Shown piece by piece: positions 36,106 through 45,100 of a DNA stretch of 64,000 bases. The stretch's first letter is position 1, and every line of letters starts with the position of its first letter. A model generated the notes under the pieces. It saw only the letters and a list, made by a program, of their open reading frames with translations, made no database searches and had not been told where the DNA came from. The stretch comes from an uncultured Planococcus sp. GTDB taxonomy: Bacteria; Bacillota; Bacilli; Bacillales_A; Planococcaceae. Location of the stretch: assembly GCA_947493585.1 (NCBI GenBank), contig CANLRI010000002.1:124001-188000 (forward strand), read 5' to 3'. Made by a program: the position numbers and the translations under genes.

Positions 36106-36651
36106 ATGAAAAAAGTATTCAAGATTGGCTGTCTCGGCATCATTGGCCTATTTGTATTAATGGCCATACTGGTTGCTTTGGCCGGTGGAGGAGAAGATTC
36201 CACTGAAAGCGAAGGCGCGACAGAAACAGCTCCGGCAACAGAAGAAACCGTGACAGAAGAAACTTCTACGGAACAAGCTGAAGAACCAGCTGAAACGGAA
36301 GAAACTACTGAAGAGCTGGTTGAAGAAGATCCTGCTGAGCCGGAAGTGTCGACTGAATTTGAATCTGCACTGAATCAAGCACAGACTTATTCCGATTCTA
36401 TGCATATGTCGAAAGCCGGCGTGTTTGATCAATTGACTTCTGAATACGGCGGCCAGTTCCCAGAAGACGCTGCACAATACGCGATCGACAATGTGGAGGC
36501 TGATTGGAAAGTGAATGCTTTGGAATCAGCCAAGACGTATCAAGAAAGCATGAGCATGTCCAAAGAAGCTATTCGCGATCAATTGACTTCGGATTATGGC
36601 GGCCAGTTTACACAAGAGGAAGCTGACTACGCAGTCGAAAATCTGGAATAA
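36106..36651 (+). CDS. Membrane-anchored protein with two Ltp-type repeats
   Basis: A 181-residue protein: N-terminal membrane anchor (GIIGLFVLMAILVALAG), an extended Glu/Thr-rich linker (about residues 32-85), then two repeats of about 47 residues. Each repeat has ALxxAxxYxxSMxMSK, followed by DQLTSxYGGQF and AxYAxxN, the Ltp/HeH motif. The prototype Ltp of phage TP-J34 blocks DNA injection by other phages (superinfection exclusion). A lipobox is absent, so anchoring is through the helix. It could be a prophage-derived or chromosomal phage-exclusion factor, or a wall protein of other role. Confidence 0.85.
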   Translation: MKKVFKIGCLGIIGLFVLMAILVALAGGGEDSTESEGATETAPATEETVTEETSTEQAEEPAETEETTEELVEEDPAEPEVSTEFESALNQAQTYSDSMHMSKAGVFDQLTSEYGGQFPEDAAQYAIDNVEADWKVNALESAKTYQESMSMSKEAIRDQLTSDYGGQFTQEEADYAVENLE

Positions 36652-36656
36652 ACCCA

Positions 36657-36695
36657 AAAGATGAGCCCCGGCAAACTGCCAGAGCTCATCTTTTT
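36657..36695. terminator. Terminator between Ltp-repeat gene and cstA
   Basis: Stem AAAGATGAGC (36657-36666) with GCTCATCTTT (36684-36693), then TT. It lies between convergent genes. Confidence 0.85.
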
Positions 36696-36698
36696 CGC

Positions 36699-38135
36699 TT
36701 ATACCGGTTCCACTTCCGAATCCACTTGCTTCGCGGCGCGGTACTTCATGATCTGCGCGATATACCAGAGAGCGACAGCCAAGGTGATGACCGAGCCGAT
36801 CATGGCGGCGATGTGGTATTCCATGTTCAAGCCTTCCGGTGCGTAGAAGATGTACATGGAGACGACGCCTGTCATGAACATGGCCGGCACGCCGCTGATC
36901 CAATGCATTTTGTAGTTCTTGAGCAAATACATCGTCGCGGTCCACAGCATGAAGGTCGCGACGACTTGGTTGGTCCAGCCGACGTATCTCCACAAGAACG
37001 TGTAGTCGATCGTCGCCATGTAGAAAGTCGGGATGGCGAGCGGGATGGTGATCAATAGGATGCGCAAAGTGCTGTCAGTCTTGGTGAACTTCGACAATAA
37101 ATCAGCCAAGATCATGCGCGATGAACGAAGTGCGGTATCGCCCGTTGTGATCGGCAAGATGATGACGCCGAAGATCGCGAGGATGCCGCCGAGAGTGCCA
37201 AGGAGCGAGATCGAGATTTCATTGACCACGCCGGATGGTCCGCCAGCTGCAAGTGCTGCGCCAAGTCCTTCAGTTCCGTTGAAGAAAGTCATGCCGGCCG
37301 CTGCCCAGATCAAGGCGATGATGCCTTCGATGACCATGGCGCCGTAGAAGATTTTACGCCCGTCAGTTTCTTTTTTCATCGTGCGGGCGATGATTGGGCT
37401 TTGCGTGCTATGGAAGCCGGAGATTGCGCCGCAAGAAACGGTAACCATAAGGAGTGGCCAGATCGGCAATTCGCCTGGATGCAAATTGCTGAAGGTCAAG
37501 TTCGGCATTGGTTTTCCTGAGAATACGAGTGCCACGGCGACTGCGATGGCCATGAACAACAGGATGCCGCCGAGTAGCGGGTAGATGCGTCCGATGATGC
37601 GGTTGATCGGCAAGATGGTCGCGAGAACGAAATAAGCGAAAATAAGTGCAAGCGCCCAGATAAACGAGATCGGCGTGATTTGGGCGATCAATTGTGCGGG
37701 GCCAGCCGTGAAGGCAGCCGCTACGAGCAGCATCAACACGAGTGACAAACCGTTGATGAAGACTTTTGCATTCTTTCCGAGGTAACGACCGACGAGCGTT
37801 GGGAATTGCGCTCCGCCGTGGCGCATCGACATCATGCCGGAAAAGTAATCGTGGACGCCGCCTGCAAAGATGCAGCCAACGACGATCCAGATGAATGCGA
37901 CGGGTCCGTAGAGTGCGCCAGCTACAGCGCCGTAGATCGGGCCAAGGCCTGCGATGTTCAAGAGTTGGATCAAATTGCCTTTCCACCAGCTCATCGGTAC
38001 ATAGTCGATGTTATCTGCCTGCGCGTAGGCAGGGGTTGGAGTGTTGTCGTCGACGCCGAATACCTTTTCGATGAATTTTGAATAAAACATGTATCCCAAT
38101 ATTAAAAGTGCAAGTGCTGCGAAAAATGTAATCAT
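36699..38135 (-). CDS. cstA: Carbon starvation protein CstA (peptide/pyruvate transporter family)
   Basis: A 478-residue membrane protein, the shorter Gram-positive form of CstA. PMSWWKGNLIQLLNIAGLGP, GVHDYFSGMMSMRHGG and SCGAISGFHSTQSP are characteristic. E. coli relatives take up peptides or pyruvate during starvation. Start ATG 38135 has AGGAGG about 9 bases upstream; the longer frame to 38186 does not. A possible cre site lies 145 bp upstream, in keeping with carbon control. Confidence 0.92.
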   Translation of the reverse strand: MITFFAALALLILGYMFYSKFIEKVFGVDDNTPTPAYAQADNIDYVPMSWWKGNLIQLLNIAGLGPIYGAVAGALYGPVAFIWIVVGCIFAGGVHDYFSGMMSMRHGGAQFPTLVGRYLGKNAKVFINGLSLVLMLLVAAAFTAGPAQLIAQITPISFIWALALIFAYFVLATILPINRIIGRIYPLLGGILLFMAIAVAVALVFSGKPMPNLTFSNLHPGELPIWPLLMVTVSCGAISGFHSTQSPIIARTMKKETDGRKIFYGAMVIEGIIALIWAAAGMTFFNGTEGLGAALAAGGPSGVVNEISISLLGTLGGILAIFGVIILPITTGDTALRSSRMILADLLSKFTKTDSTLRILLITIPLAIPTFYMATIDYTFLWRYVGWTNQVVATFMLWTATMYLLKNYKMHWISGVPAMFMTGVVSMYIFYAPEGLNMEYHIAAMIGSVITLAVALWYIAQIMKYRAAKQVDSEVEPV

Positions 38136-38486
38136 ATGCGTCGTCCTCCTGATGTCAGTGATATATCGTATAACACATGATAACATCTTTTTCAGAAAAT
38201 AAAAGTTAATATTTCGAAAAAACTAATATTTCTATTTATTTATGGTGAAGCGATAGATAGTTGATAAGGAAAATGAAATTGAAAGCGTATCCAATGGGTT
38301 TTGAGGGCTAAGGACCTTTTTATTGCTACGTATATATGTCCATAAAATCTTTAATTTCATTATCTTGAGATAAAAGTAAAGTGAAATGTTCAGTCAAGAC
38401 ATTGGCTATATTGGTCAGCATGTGACACATCAGCGCGATTGCATTATGCTTGAACTCTAGTACATAAAGAGAAGAGGGAATAGATC
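38136..38486. other. Divergent intergenic region, cstA / oxidoreductase
   Basis: AT-rich promoter region for two divergent genes. TGAAAGCGTATCCA (38280-38293) matches the cre consensus at 12 of 14 positions. Nothing else is seen. Confidence 0.4.
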
Positions 38487-39425
38487 ATGAATTTCGGAAT
38501 CATTGGAACGAATTGGATCACCGATCGATTCATCAAAGCAGCGAAGCAGCATCCTGATTTCCGCATCGGCGCCGTGTATTCGAGAAGTGAAGAGACGGGC
38601 CGCGCGTTTGCAGAGAAATACGGGGTGGAGGCGGTCTATACGGACATGAAGAAAATGTTCGAAGAAGGCGATATCGATGCGGTCTATATCGCATCGCCGA
38701 ATGCATTTCACGCTGAACAAAGCCTGCTCGCGATGCAACACGGCGTGCATGTGCTTTGCGAAAAGCCGGCCGTTGTCAGCCTGGAGGAGATGGATAGAGT
38801 CATTGCGGCTTCAAAAGAAACCGGCATGACTTATATGGAAGCGATGAAATCGACCGTGACGCCGACTTTCCTGCGGCTGAAAGAAGAGCTCCATAAAATC
38901 GGGCCGATTCGCCGGTATGTGTTTCATTACAACCAGTATTCATCCCGCTACGATAAATACAAAGAAGGCATCGTCGAGAACGCGTTCAAGCCGGAACTCG
39001 GCAACGGCGCGAAAACGGATCTTGGCGTTTACGGCTTGGCGCCGCTCGTCCATTTGGCTGGTGAGCCGGATGCCGTATTGCGCAACCGCTACCTGTTGTC
39101 GACCGGTGCGGAAGGGCAAGGCAGCATGATTCTTGATTACGGCGAATGCGAAGCGATCGTCATGTACTCAAAGATTTCGGATTCATATTTGCCGAGTGAA
39201 ATCCAAGGCGAAAACGGCGTCGTCGAAATCGACAGAATCAGCGACCCGAAACACGTGCTGATCAAATACCGCGACGGAACGGAAGAAGACATTTCCGTCC
39301 CGCATGAGTTCGATACGATGTATTACGAACTCGACGAATTTATCCGCTGCGTGCACAAAGGCCAAATAGAGTCCCCAATCAATACGCACGAAATTTCCCG
39401 GCAAGTGACTGAGCTATTGCTTTAA
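38487..39425 (+). CDS. Gfo/Idh/MocA-family NAD(P)-dependent oxidoreductase
   Basis: A 312-residue enzyme. Rossmann start FGIIGTNWITDRF, then IASPNAFHAEQ and the family's CEKPAV motif near residue 92. The C-terminal alpha/beta domain is complete. Members oxidise or reduce sugars, inositols and related polyols; no substrate can be assigned. Single-gene unit with a terminator. Confidence 0.9.
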   Translation: MNFGIIGTNWITDRFIKAAKQHPDFRIGAVYSRSEETGRAFAEKYGVEAVYTDMKKMFEEGDIDAVYIASPNAFHAEQSLLAMQHGVHVLCEKPAVVSLEEMDRVIAASKETGMTYMEAMKSTVTPTFLRLKEELHKIGPIRRYVFHYNQYSSRYDKYKEGIVENAFKPELGNGAKTDLGVYGLAPLVHLAGEPDAVLRNRYLLSTGAEGQGSMILDYGECEAIVMYSKISDSYLPSEIQGENGVVEIDRISDPKHVLIKYRDGTEEDISVPHEFDTMYYELDEFIRCVHKGQIESPINTHEISRQVTELLL

Positions 39426-39443
39426 TGAAATATAGCCAACTGA

Positions 39444-39493
39444 AAAACCGCTTTTCCCGTCCAATATATGTGGAGGGAAGAGCGGTTTTCTTT
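39444..39493 (+). terminator. Terminator after the Gfo/Idh/MocA gene
   Basis: Stem AAAACCGCT (39444-39452) with AGCGGTTTT (39481-39489), inner CCC/GGG pairing, then CTTTG. Confidence 0.85.
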
Positions 39494-39561
39494 GTCTAGT
39501 TATTTGAGTTCGCGCATCACATAAAACCATTGCTTACACATTGACTGCGTAAATGCGTTGC

Positions 39562-39599
39562 AACTGAATTAGTTCAGCTGACTCTTCGCTAATTCAGTT
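39562..39599 (-). other. Hairpin overlapping the stop of the EEP phosphatase gene
   Basis: AACTGAATTAG and its exact complement (39589-39599) form an 11-bp stem containing the last codons and stop. No T-run follows, so terminator function is doubtful; it may stabilise the mRNA 3' end. Confidence 0.5.
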
Positions 39600-40380
39600 C
39601 TACATGCACTTCCACCCCGAAATGATCTGACACCAGCGGCTTGTGGTCGCCATTGAAGATGACTTTCGACGATTTGACCTTGAAGGGTTCGGTGGACAGG
39701 ATCAAATCGATGCGCAAGTCTTGCTTGTTGTCACTCCAGCCGGTGATTTTGCCTTGGACGGTGATGCCGGCATCTTTTTCCTCGGCCAGTGTGTAGGTGT
39801 CGTGCAGCCCATTTTCCAATAAGTAGGCATAGCCTTGTTGTTCGAGCGAGGCGTCGTTATTGAAGTCGCCCATCAAAAAAGCAGGGGCATCTGTTTTCAT
39901 TTGCCCAAGCAGCTGGTCGGCCTGGAATTGGAACGGCTCTTCCGCATCGTGCCACCAGCCGGTGTGGCAGGAATAGAACGTGAAGGGCTGGCCTTTGTAA
40001 TGGATCATTGCGCCGACAATCTTCCGCGTTTTCGGGGAATGCTTGTCGGTGCTTTGGCTGACGAAAAAGCTATGTTCATCGATGACAGGGTGGCGCGTCA
40101 AGATCACCAGCCCTTCTTCGTAGCGTCCGTAGACGAGGTGGGAGAAATCCCATACCATCGAATAGCCTGTCACGCCGAGTTGCTCCAGCTCCTGAAGCAG
40201 GACCCGTGCGTAATTGTCGTGCTTGACGACATGTTCTGGTTCATCGTCGATCGACTGGTTGACTTCCTGCAAGGCGATGACGTCATACTCCTTTTCGGCA
40301 ATGGCTTGTGCCAAGTGGCGGATTTTCTCCAGCTGGTTTTCTTCGTGCCAAGCGTGGCAGTTCAAAGTCAGTAGTTTCAT
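39589..40380 (-). CDS. Endonuclease/exonuclease/phosphatase (EEP) family hydrolase
   Basis: A 263-residue enzyme with the EEP metal centre: LTLNCHAW at the N-terminus, ALQEVNQS (catalytic Glu), GDFNND and the terminal SDHFGV histidine/aspartate. The family includes sphingomyelinases and the maltose-6'-phosphate phosphatase MapP of lactic acid bacteria. Its position directly downstream of ptsG on the same strand makes a sugar-phosphate phosphatase role attractive, but that is inference. A terminator separates the two genes. Confidence 0.85.
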   Translation of the reverse strand: MKLLTLNCHAWHEENQLEKIRHLAQAIAEKEYDVIALQEVNQSIDDEPEHVVKHDNYARVLLQELEQLGVTGYSMVWDFSHLVYGRYEEGLVILTRHPVIDEHSFFVSQSTDKHSPKTRKIVGAMIHYKGQPFTFYSCHTGWWHDAEEPFQFQADQLLGQMKTDAPAFLMGDFNNDASLEQQGYAYLLENGLHDTYTLAEEKDAGITVQGKITGWSDNKQDLRIDLILSTEPFKVKSSKVIFNGDHKPLVSDHFGVEVHVELN

Positions 40381-40411
40381 CGGTTCATTCCTCCAAGAAT
40401 AGCTATTTTAC

Positions 40412-40454
40412 AGAAAACCCGGACCTAAGCGAAGCAATTCACGCGGGTCCGGGT
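40412..40454 (-). terminator. Terminator after ptsG
   Basis: Stem ACCCGGACC / GGTCCGGGT; on the minus strand followed by TTTTCTG. Confidence 0.85.
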
Positions 40455-40477
40455 GTGAAGCTGGCAAGGAAAGCTTT

Positions 40478-42538
40478 TTAGACTTCTTCGTTCCCGCCAG
40501 TGATTTCGATCAGGTCTTTCGTATTCGACTCGACGTGGCCGGAGGTTTTGATGTTCACTTGCTGTCCTTCTTGGAGGCTCGTGAAGACAACCGGCGTGAT
40601 GATAGACGGAGCGTGTTCGCTAATATAGGCGAGGTCCATCTCCATCAATAATTGTCCTTGATCGACAAGGTCGCCTTGCTCAACGTGGGCAGTGAAGCCT
40701 TCGCCTTTCAGATGGACGGTATCGATGCCGATATGGATGAGCATTTCAGTACCGTCATCCGCTTTCAAACCGATGGCGTGTTTCGTCGGGAACAAGGTGA
40801 CGACTTCACCGTTCACTGGAGAAAATACTTTGCCTTCAGACGGTTTGATCGCAAAGCCGTCGCCGACCATTCTGCCGGAAAAGACTTGGTCCGGTACATC
40901 GGTGATCGGCAGGATGTCGCCCGTGATCGGGATGCCGAAATCGAGTGCGCCCAAGCGGACTGGCGCGTCTCCGCCGTCTTTCGCCTGGTCGATAATCTGG
41001 GATACATCTTGTCTCGTGCGTGGTGTTTTGCCGTTGATGATATCTTGCATTTGTCCGCGCAGGTTGTCTGAAACCGGCCCGAAGATTGCTTGGATGTTAT
41101 TGCCGACTTCCATAACACCGGAAGCCCCAAGCTTTTTCAATTTATTCTTGTCGACTACGCTCTTGTCTTCTACACTGACGCGCAGGCGGGTGATGCAGGC
41201 ATCGAGATGGGTGATGTTTTGCTGTCCGCCCATCGCTTGCAGGATTTCGTATGGCAGTTCACCGGCAACGGCTGAATCGCCATCTTCGTCTTCTTCTTCG
41301 TCTTCACGTCCAGGCGTCATCAAATTGAATTTCGTGATGGCGAAGCGGAAGCCGAAATAGTAAATGACGGCGAAGAACAGACCGACGACGATAACCCAGA
41401 ACCATTCCGTTCTGCCCGGCATGACGCCGAACAGCAGGAAGTCGATGAGGCCGCCGGAGAAAGTCATGCCGATTTTAACATCAAGAATGTGCATGATCAT
41501 AAAGGATAGTCCGGCGAATACTGCGTGGATCCCGAACAATACTGGTGCTACAAAAAGGAATGCAAATTCAAGCGGTTCAGTGATCCCTGTCAAAAATGAA
41601 GTGAGGGCAGCTGAACCCATGATGCCGCCGACAACTTTCTTGCGTTCAGGGCGTGCACAGTGGTAGATCGCAAGTGCTGCTGCTGGAAGGCCGAACATCA
41701 TGAACGGGAATTTCCCTGTCATGAACGTGCCAGCTGTGAAGTCGACGCCGTCTTGCAACTGTTCAAAGAAGATGCGCTGGTCGCCGCGGACGATTTCACC
41801 AGCCGCATTCGTATACGAGCCGAACTCAAACCAGAACGGCGAATAGAAGATATGGTGAAGCCCGAAAGGAATCAACGAGCGTTCAACAAGGCCGAATACA
41901 AAGGCTGCGAGTGTACGGTTCGTTTCAAGCATGAAATAAGACAAGGTGTTCAAGCCGTTCTGTGCGAAAGGCCAGACGAGGAACATCGCGACACCGAGAA
42001 ACAGTGCCGAGAATGCGGTAATGATTGGAACAAAGCGCTTGCCGGCAAAAAAGCCAAGGAATTGCGGCAAGTTGATTTTGTAGAATTTATTGTACATCGC
42101 TGCGGCTAATATCCCGACGATGATCCCGCCGAAGACGCCGGTCTGCAAGGTCGGAATGCCGAGGACCATGGCGTACGCAGGGTCTGAAGTGGCCATCTCT
42201 TCTGTGATGCCGCCGATTGCTTTCATCGTGACGTTCATGATCAAATAGCCGATGATCGCGGCAAGGCCTGCGACGCCGTCACCGCCGGCTAAGCCGATTG
42301 CGACGCCGACCGCAAAGAGCAGTGGTAAATTATCAAAGATTACACCGCCGGCTTCAGCCATGATGAAGAGCAATGACTGGACCCAAGGGGTGCCGAAGAA
42401 TGGTACCGCTTCCACAAATGTGTCTTGTGAAAAGCTTGTGCCGAATGCCAGCAAAATTCCTGCTGCGGGCAAGAGTGCGACAGGCAGCATCAATGCCTTA
42501 CCGACTTTTTGCAATGTACCGAATACATTAGTAGACAT
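40478..42538 (-). CDS. ptsG: PTS glucose-specific transporter, EIICBA
   Basis: A 686-residue three-domain phosphotransferase permease. EIIC (about 1-420): [44 protein letters not shown]: phosphorylated Cys in [13 protein letters not shown] at the C-terminus: [10 protein letters not shown] and the active His in [13 protein letters not shown]. Domain order and length match B. subtilis PtsG. It imports and phosphorylates glucose using HPr phosphate. A strongly acidic linker ([11 protein letters not shown]) joins C and B. Preceded by glcT and a leader terminator, it should be made only when glucose relieves GlcT. Confidence 0.93.
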   Translation of the reverse strand: MSTNVFGTLQKVGKALMLPVALLPAAGILLAFGTSFSQDTFVEAVPFFGTPWVQSLLFIMAEAGGVIFDNLPLLFAVGVAIGLAGGDGVAGLAAIIGYLIMNVTMKAIGGITEEMATSDPAYAMVLGIPTLQTGVFGGIIVGILAAAMYNKFYKINLPQFLGFFAGKRFVPIITAFSALFLGVAMFLVWPFAQNGLNTLSYFMLETNRTLAAFVFGLVERSLIPFGLHHIFYSPFWFEFGSYTNAAGEIVRGDQRIFFEQLQDGVDFTAGTFMTGKFPFMMFGLPAAALAIYHCARPERKKVVGGIMGSAALTSFLTGITEPLEFAFLFVAPVLFGIHAVFAGLSFMIMHILDVKIGMTFSGGLIDFLLFGVMPGRTEWFWVIVVGLFFAVIYYFGFRFAITKFNLMTPGREDEEEDEDGDSAVAGELPYEILQAMGGQQNITHLDACITRLRVSVEDKSVVDKNKLKKLGASGVMEVGNNIQAIFGPVSDNLRGQMQDIINGKTPRTRQDVSQIIDQAKDGGDAPVRLGALDFGIPITGDILPITDVPDQVFSGRMVGDGFAIKPSEGKVFSPVNGEVVTLFPTKHAIGLKADDGTEMLIHIGIDTVHLKGEGFTAHVEQGDLVDQGQLLMEMDLAYISEHAPSIITPVVFTSLQEGQQVNIKTSGHVESNTKDLIEITGGNEEV

Positions 42539-42614
42539 AAAATTTCCTCCTTTATTGGTAAAACTGAATGCGGATCAAACGGGATTGAGCGTGTTTGGCG
42601 GAAGCTAAAGCATA

Positions 42615-42700
42615 CAAAAAAGGCATGAGCGGAAAAGGCATCGGTAAAAAAGGGGAGAATTCCCCTGGATTAACCGTTGTACCTTTTCATACTCATGCCT
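42615..42700 (-). promoter_or_regulatory. ptsG leader: GlcT target and terminator
   Basis: On the minus strand, AGGCATGAGT (42700-42691) pairs with GCTCATGCCT ending at 42621, followed by six T: a Rho-independent terminator between glcT and ptsG. Its 5' arm overlaps an alternative fold with the inner stems GGGGA/TCCCC and GGT...ACC, the arrangement expected of a RAT antiterminator bound by GlcT. Confidence 0.8.
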
Positions 42701-42724
42701 GATCGAATCAGTAACACGTATGAA

Positions 42725-43567
42725 TCAGTTTGTATGGGTCAAGCGCTGCAGATGAATCGTCAGATAAAGCACTTCCGCTTCGTCGACAGGCTTTTTTAAT
42801 TGGTTTTGCATTACTTTAATGAGCTTCCAAGCCAGATTATAGCACACGGGGTATTCGGCTTTCAAGAGTGCTTCAAGTTTATTTTCATCTCCCAATGATT
42901 CGCTTTGATGGATGCGGTCGATTGCCCGGTGCAAATGCTGGATGAGGCGATGGTAATTGACATTGTCTTTGGTCAAATCGATATTGAGACCGTCTTCAAT
43001 CAGTTCCGTGAGGCGCGAGATGAGTGAATGGTTGCGATTGATGTCACGCAAGGACTTGTCGGTCACGGCACTGTGGATGTGAAGCGCGATAAAGCCAATT
43101 TCGCCTTCTGGAAAGACAACATCCATTTCATTCTTGAAAGCTTTCACGACGCCTTTTGCCACTTGGTATTCTTTCGGATACAAAGACTCGATTTCAAACA
43201 AGAACGAATTCGAGAACTGCATATTTTGCTGGATGCGCTTGATGGCAAACGATAAATGGTCCGTCAACGCCACATGGATGTGTTCATTTAACTTGGCACC
43301 CATCTGATCTTCAATATATAAGAGCTGATCATTGATAAACGCGATCAAGTCTTCATCGATATGCGGAATCAAATTAACATATTGTTCCTTTTCCACTTCG
43401 TCTTTTAATAGGAAAGTCTTATCGGCATGGCCAAACGAAATGACGTCTCCTTTTTTGCGATTGAAGCCCAGGCCGTTCCCGATCAAGACAACTTCCTTAT
43501 AGGCATCATGGCGGGCGATCACGACATTGTTATTCAATACTTTCTCGATGGTCAATAGTTGTTCCAT
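42725..43567 (-). CDS. glcT: Transcription antiterminator GlcT (BglG family)
   Basis: A 280-residue regulator. Residues 1-60 are the RNA-binding CAT domain (VLNNNVVIARHD, GNGLGFNRKKGD). Two PRD domains follow, with conserved histidines in LTDHLSFAIKR and FIALHIHSAV, then FNLAW-like CYNLAWKL and LYLTIHLQRL; PTS proteins phosphorylate these histidines. It lies directly upstream of ptsG, whose leader has the matching terminator. CGGAGGA precedes the ATG. Confidence 0.93.
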   Translation of the reverse strand: MEQLLTIEKVLNNNVVIARHDAYKEVVLIGNGLGFNRKKGDVISFGHADKTFLLKDEVEKEQYVNLIPHIDEDLIAFINDQLLYIEDQMGAKLNEHIHVALTDHLSFAIKRIQQNMQFSNSFLFEIESLYPKEYQVAKGVVKAFKNEMDVVFPEGEIGFIALHIHSAVTDKSLRDINRNHSLISRLTELIEDGLNIDLTKDNVNYHRLIQHLHRAIDRIHQSESLGDENKLEALLKAEYPVCYNLAWKLIKVMQNQLKKPVDEAEVLYLTIHLQRLTHTN

Positions 43568-43669
43568 GATATCCTCCGTTCAAAAAACGCCTCGATGTAT
43601 TAAGCATAATTCAAGTTATACAGGAAATGGGGGAGAAAAAACAAGTTCGGGGCGTGGGGGAATGTAGTG

Positions 43670-43757
43670 TGTCCCTGTGCAAGGCACAATTCAGGCGAGG
43701 TGGATGGCGGTAGCAGTGGGTTTGGGTGCGGAATCGTCCCTGTGCATGACACAATTC
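43670..43757 (+). repeat. Dispersed bipartite element (locus 10)
   Basis: Units at 43670-43692 (CAAG, with GCACAATT) and 43735-43757 (CATG), 65 bp apart; spacer diverged (GGATGGCGGTAGCAG). A terminator stem starts 8 bases after the second unit. It lies between glcT's start and the GIY-YIG gene's end. Confidence 0.9.
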
Positions 43758-43764
43758 GAACGAG

Positions 43765-43815
43765 AAATGCATGAAGAATGCTCCGGAATGGAGATCTTCT
43801 TCATGCATTTTTTAT
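43765..43815. terminator. Terminator next to the GIY-YIG gene
   Basis: Perfect stem AAATGCATGAAGAA (43765-43778) with TTCTTCATGCATTT (43797-43810), T-run on the plus strand. It lies just downstream of the minus-strand GIY-YIG gene. Confidence 0.85.
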
Positions 43816-43846
43816 ATTTTTGTTTTAATTGTTCGAAGAGGTGTTT

Positions 43847-44365
43847 TCAGATAGAAGCTTCTTCATTCTGTACTTTGAACATTTCATATTCCATCTGGTC
43901 TAACTTATTTGTCCATCTCAACCCCGAAACTTCCGGCATTAAGGATCGATGATCACCCCAGTTCAAGATATGTATAAGCTGCAATTCCTTTTCAGGTAAA
44001 GAGGAAATGCTTCTAGCGTTATAGGCGGGCTTATGTGAGTAAATTAATAGACGCTCCGCCAAATCAATATATTTTGACCAAATCTCATCGTTCAAAGGTT
44101 GACTCCCATGAAGCCTTCCAATATAGATTTTGTGGTTGTTGGAGTCGTTGGTACACAACCAATTTTCCTGGGGAATCCGTTTGCCTAATGTTTGATAATC
44201 AGCTTTTCCTATATAAAGTAATACATCATTTCCATATACGGGGTGAGTTCCGTAAACCTGGTAAACCCCATAATCAGTTTTGTCATTCATCAAATGTGGC
44301 AAGTCTTTTAATTGATAAGAACCTTCCCATTGAATTTGGATCAAAGTAGATGCGGTAATGGTCAT
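43847..44365 (-). CDS. GIY-YIG nuclease-like protein
   Basis: A 172-residue protein with a GIY-YIG core: YGVYQVYG (the GIY strand), LLYIGKAD (the YIG strand), an Arg in LGKRIP, and a downstream Glu (AERLLI) and Asn (AYNAR) in the expected places. This is the active-site pattern of single-strand-cutting or structure-specific nucleases. The role is unknown. GAGGGAG precedes the ATG. It is divergent from a small gene at 44544, and both are clearly AT-richer than their flanks. Confidence 0.75.
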   Translation of the reverse strand: MTITASTLIQIQWEGSYQLKDLPHLMNDKTDYGVYQVYGTHPVYGNDVLLYIGKADYQTLGKRIPQENWLCTNDSNNHKIYIGRLHGSQPLNDEIWSKYIDLAERLLIYSHKPAYNARSISSLPEKELQLIHILNWGDHRSLMPEVSGLRWTNKLDQMEYEMFKVQNEEASI

Positions 44366-44543
44366 ATAAAGCGCTCCCTCTAAAGATATGATTTTTTTGG
44401 AAAAAATTAAGTAGTAATTACTGATTTTAATTAATAATTGTATTTAAGTTCCTTATTTATGATACTATTTACGTAATAAAAATAATAGTCAAAATATCAC
44501 ATCTAGTTTTGAATTATTTTAATTGAATAAAGGGGGAGCATTC

Positions 44544-44900
44544 ATGAAAATTACGATGGAAATGAGCAGAAAAGCGTTTCCAATAGCAAAGAAAGTATTT
44601 TCAGGACAGCTGACAAGAACTAACGGGAAAGTTGAAATTAATCGAACTTCAGGTATGGCCGAGGGATCTGCACATGCATATATCACAATTTTTCTAGCAA
44701 TGATGGGTGGGGAGGAATACAAGCGGGCGTTCAATAATGAGACAAATAGGTTTTTGCTAGAAAGCATTCGAAAAGATTATGGGGAGCAGTATTTTGTAAA
44801 TGCATTGGATGCAGCACAAAAGCATATAAATTATTACTCCACACTCAAAAAAGGAAATTTAACAGGTTTGCAAAGTATCGTTGACGAGTTGAGACCATAA
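44544..44900 (+). CDS. Small protein resembling a domain found fused to HNH nucleases
   Basis: A 118-residue helical protein: MKITMEMSRKAFPIAKKVF, then TSGMAEGSAHAYI, MMGGEEYKRAFNN and YGEQYFVNAL. From memory this pattern resembles a domain at the N-terminus of HNH endonucleases and restriction-type proteins; I cannot confirm it here. It stands alone. ATG 44544 has AAGGGGGAG 7 bases upstream, better than ATG 44523. The gene is AT-rich and divergent from a GIY-YIG nuclease-like gene. Confidence 0.6.
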   Translation: MKITMEMSRKAFPIAKKVFSGQLTRTNGKVEINRTSGMAEGSAHAYITIFLAMMGGEEYKRAFNNETNRFLLESIRKDYGEQYFVNALDAAQKHINYYSTLKKGNLTGLQSIVDELRP

Positions 44901-44939
44901 GCTGCTGAATCGTTTTACAAATAATGCTAGAATACATAA

Positions 44940-44986
44940 AAAAACATGAAGAACCCCGTATTCTCGGAGGGTCTTCATGTTTTTTC
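44940..44986 (+). terminator. Terminator after the 118-aa gene
   Basis: Stem AAAACATGAAGAACCC with GGGTCTTCATGTTTT, then TTCTG. Confidence 0.9.
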
Positions 44987-44991
44987 TGCTT

Positions 44992-45100
44992 AAATTGTGT
45001 GGTGCACAGGGCGAGTTCAGGCGTGTTCAACAAACAAACTCCGCTATATCAACACTCTCAGTCGTTTTCTGGCGTTTGAATTGTGTCTTGCACAGGGATA
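44992..45100 (-). repeat. Dispersed element, long-spacer form, reverse (locus 11)
   Basis: Reverse units at 44992-45014 (CACC) and 45078-45100 (CAAG) start 86 bp apart. The reverse-strand spacer has GTTGATATAGCGGAG, like the standard core, plus about 21 extra bases before it. The unit at 45078 lies inside the adenine deaminase reading frame. Confidence 0.85.
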
